Part shown: piece by piece, positions 6,471 through 7,673 of the stretch
Position numbering within the stretch: position 1 is the first letter of the stretch
How the letters are laid out: each line of letters starts with the position of its first letter
Assembly (NCBI GenBank): GCA_050309705.1
Contig: JBNRMR010000109.1
Location: forward strand, 1-7,673
From: JBNRMR01 sp050309705
Lineage (GTDB): Bacteria > Bacillota > Clostridia > Christensenellales > UBA1750
Direction of reading: 5' to 3'
DNA length: 7,673 nucleotides
Position numbers and translations under genes: made by a program
Notes under the pieces: generated by a model
Database searches by the model: none
What the model was told of the DNA's origin: nothing
What the model saw: only the letters and a program-made list of their open reading frames with translations

Positions 6471-6950
6471 TTAATCAATCATTATGCCAAGCCCGTTCAG
6501 CAGATTAAGAGCCTCCGGGAAAGAGAACCTGGCATCCTTCATTTTGCTTGACATTATGTCCATCCGGTATCCCGTTGCTTCACGAAAATCGGCCTTGCGG
6601 AGATCGCACTCCAAGAACTCCGTTTTTTCAAGGCGGCATTTTGTGAAATTGCTTTCCGCTAAATCGCATTCCGCAAAAATGGAGTCCAATATCTCACAGC
6701 CGGAGAAATCAAATTTTGAAAAGCCCATATGAGTAAAAGCGTTATACTTAAGATGACAATCCCGCAATTCGCTAACCGGTTTGCCGATAGCGCTGGCCGG
6801 CAATAATTCACCCCAGTCGATTCCTACGAGATTGCAATCGTCAAAAGTGCAGTTTATGAACTCGCAATCGGCAAACCTGCAACTTTCGAAAATCTCCCCC
6901 GTCAGTTTCAGGTTTTCAAACTTCTGGTTTTCATAATGCCTTTCACTCAT
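6471..6950 (-). CDS. Pentapeptide repeat protein, Qnr/McbG-like
   Basis: The protein (159 residues) is built of five-residue repeats with a central Phe or Leu. A first block is at about 8-42 (for example RFADC EFINC TFDDC), then a non-repeat loop at about 43-63 (with GIDWGELLP), then a second block at about 66-125 (CDLAE SNFTK CRLEK and so on). This folds as a right-handed quadrilateral beta-helix. The tail, ADFREATGY (120-128) followed by DARFSFPEALNLLNGLGI, resembles the C-terminal end of Qnr-like proteins, which forms a dimer helix. Such proteins can mimic DNA and protect gyrase from quinolones or toxins, but many members have no known role, so function is not assigned. ATG at 6948-6950 is preferred, with GGAGG 7 bases upstream; the in-frame TTG at 6954-6956 is only 1 base from it. 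It follows the GyrI-like gene by 36 bp and is probably co-transcribed. Confidence 0.88.
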   Translation of the reverse strand: MSERHYENQKFENLKLTGEIFESCRFADCEFINCTFDDCNLVGIDWGELLPASAIGKPVSELRDCHLKYNAFTHMGFSKFDFSGCEILDSIFAECDLAESNFTKCRLEKTEFLECDLRKADFREATGYRMDIMSSKMKDARFSFPEALNLLNGLGIMID

Positions 6951-6957
6951 ATTCAAT

Positions 6958-6962
6958 CCTCC
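6958..6962 (-). promoter_or_regulatory. Ribosome binding site that sets the pentapeptide gene start
   Basis: GGAGG on the minus strand lies 7 bases before the ATG ending at 6950, which rules out the TTG two codons upstream. Confidence 0.75.
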
Positions 6963-6986
6963 GATGGCGCAAGAGATAAAGAGGGT

Positions 6987-7511
6987 TTATTCCCGCAGAT
7001 AGATGCAGTAATCCAATATCACCAGTCCGTTTTCATCCGGCTGGGTGAAGCGTGGGCAGTTGTATCTTTCGAAGAAGCAGGCCCATTCGCCGTGGCTGTT
7101 CAGACCGCAAAACCCCATCGCTTTTAAGCTGTTCACGCATTTTTCATGCATCCGGTAGATGTCGCCGCTCTCGTCGCTGCCCCTGATCCAGCAAACGCCC
7201 AGCTTGCCAGAGTCAAGGTCGATATAATCAAAGCCCTCGGGGGCGGTGGTGCCAGGAGCAGTGAAAAGGCCGATCCAGTATTCAAAGCTGTTTTGCGGGT
7301 CGTCTTCATTCACCCTCATAAATCCCAAATAACCGTTTTCAATGCCCTCGGCTTCGCCAAGCTTTTCCAACTGCTCAAACCAGCCGCTTTGAAACCACTG
7401 CCCCCATTTGTGGCCAAAGCTGCCGTTTTGCCTGTCGGCGTTTGTATAGCGCTTGCCGATAAGGCGCAGCGAAGAAATGCTTTCACAGTATGTTTTGATA
7501 ATCTCAGCCAT
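6987..7511 (-). CDS. GyrI-like (AraC effector-binding type) small-molecule-binding protein
   Basis: This 174-residue cytoplasmic protein is a stand-alone GyrI-like domain with no DNA-binding part. Family-like features are the FEYWIGLFT strand at about 76-84, the PEGFDYIDL segment at about 91-99, a following GVCWIRG strand at 105-111, and the C-terminal WACFFERY...ILDYCIYL ending, where Glu148 sits in the region of the ligand-contacting Glu of the fold. Members bind bulky aromatic or cationic drugs; E. coli GyrI (SbmC) inhibits gyrase and counters microcin B17, and some members hydrolyse DNA-alkylating cyclopropanoids. Which applies here is unknown. The ATG at 7509-7511 follows AAGGAG (minus strand, 7519-7524) with 7-base spacing. 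It lies between the DUF1294 gene (32 bp upstream) and the pentapeptide gene (36 bp downstream). Confidence 0.82.
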   Translation of the reverse strand: MAEIIKTYCESISSLRLIGKRYTNADRQNGSFGHKWGQWFQSGWFEQLEKLGEAEGIENGYLGFMRVNEDDPQNSFEYWIGLFTAPGTTAPEGFDYIDLDSGKLGVCWIRGSDESGDIYRMHEKCVNSLKAMGFCGLNSHGEWACFFERYNCPRFTQPDENGLVILDYCIYLRE

Positions 7512-7543
7512 AATTATACTCCTTCATGCTGCGTGAAAGGGAC

Positions 7544-7673
7544 CTAAAAAACATTATTATAACGAAGTATGAAAAAGCCAAAGGCCAGCAAATGGCACAG
7601 AAGGGCTGAAAGCACGCTAATGATGAAGGCTTTGTGCTTGGTCTTATGCCTAAAGAGTGACATGGCAAAAAGC
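7544..7673 (-). CDS. DUF1294 small membrane protein, C-terminal part (cut by window edge)
   Basis: The minus strand from the window end reads openly for 42 codons to a TAG at 7544-7546. The peptide begins LFAMSLFRHKTKHKAF and continues with a hydrophobic helix of about 20 residues (IISVLSALLCHLLAFGFFIL) ending RYNNVF. The LFRHKTKH-x-x-F motif followed by a last membrane helix is characteristic of the C-terminus of DUF1294 proteins, which are usually about 80-120 residues with several membrane helices and unknown function. An internal Met is present, so a 39-residue separate protein is possible, but no Shine-Dalgarno is seen just before it and the frame stays open to the edge. The stop is 32 bp before the GyrI-like gene, suggesting one transcript. 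Confidence 0.72.
   Translation of the reverse strand, partial: LFAMSLFRHKTKHKAFIISVLSALLCHLLAFGFFILRYNNVF

Noticed and set aside
6471..6950. Pentapeptide repeats read as a DNA tandem repeat or CRISPR
   Set aside because: The periodicity is at protein level (15 bases, degenerate). There are no identical DNA repeats with spacers.

Overview
The window looks like chromosomal DNA from an anaerobic Bacillota, probably a clostridial gut-type bacterium. The signs are strong AGGAGG/GAGGTGAT-type ribosome binding sites before nearly every gene, short intergenic gaps, moderately GC-rich genes with AT-rich intergenic DNA, a single-membrane HtrA-type anchored protease, and families (DUF1294, GyrI-like, Qnr-like pentapeptide protein) common in that phylum. 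This placement is inferred from style and protein families only. No mobile element, CRISPR array, tRNA or rRNA was seen.

Left part (about 31-4787, all minus strand). Four tightly spaced genes read leftward as one likely operon: an old-yellow-enzyme (OYE) family flavoprotein with a C-terminal Fe-S cysteine cluster, two different Gfo/Idh/MocA oxidoreductases 1 bp apart, and a GcvT-type aminomethyltransferase. The gaps are 20, 1 and 38 bp. The order suggests a catabolic redox route that may release a one-carbon unit to tetrahydrofolate, but the substrate cannot be read from the sequence. A good sigma-A promoter lies just upstream of the first gene, with a perfect dyad in its -35/-10 spacer that looks like a repressor operator. 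No glycine riboswitch precedes gcvT.

Middle (4788-6470). An AT-rich divergent intergenic region separates the operon from htrA on the plus strand. The htrA leader holds overlapping inverted repeats between its -10 box and ribosome binding site. htrA encodes a membrane-anchored trypsin-like protease with one PDZ domain and an intact His-Asp-Ser triad. It ends at a strong intrinsic terminator.

Right part (6471-7673, minus strand). Three closely spaced genes read leftward: the 3' end of a DUF1294 small membrane protein cut by the window edge, a GyrI-like small-molecule-binding protein, and a Qnr/McbG-like pentapeptide repeat protein. GyrI-like and pentapeptide proteins are both connected to DNA gyrase or gyrase-targeting toxins in other bacteria, so this pair may be a small toxin or drug tolerance cassette. 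Their promoter lies outside the window.

The items most worth a second look are the OYE-Gfo-Gfo-GcvT operon, the reductase-less Fe-S flavoprotein at its head, the atypical active site of the second Gfo/Idh protein, and the adjacent GyrI-like and pentapeptide genes.
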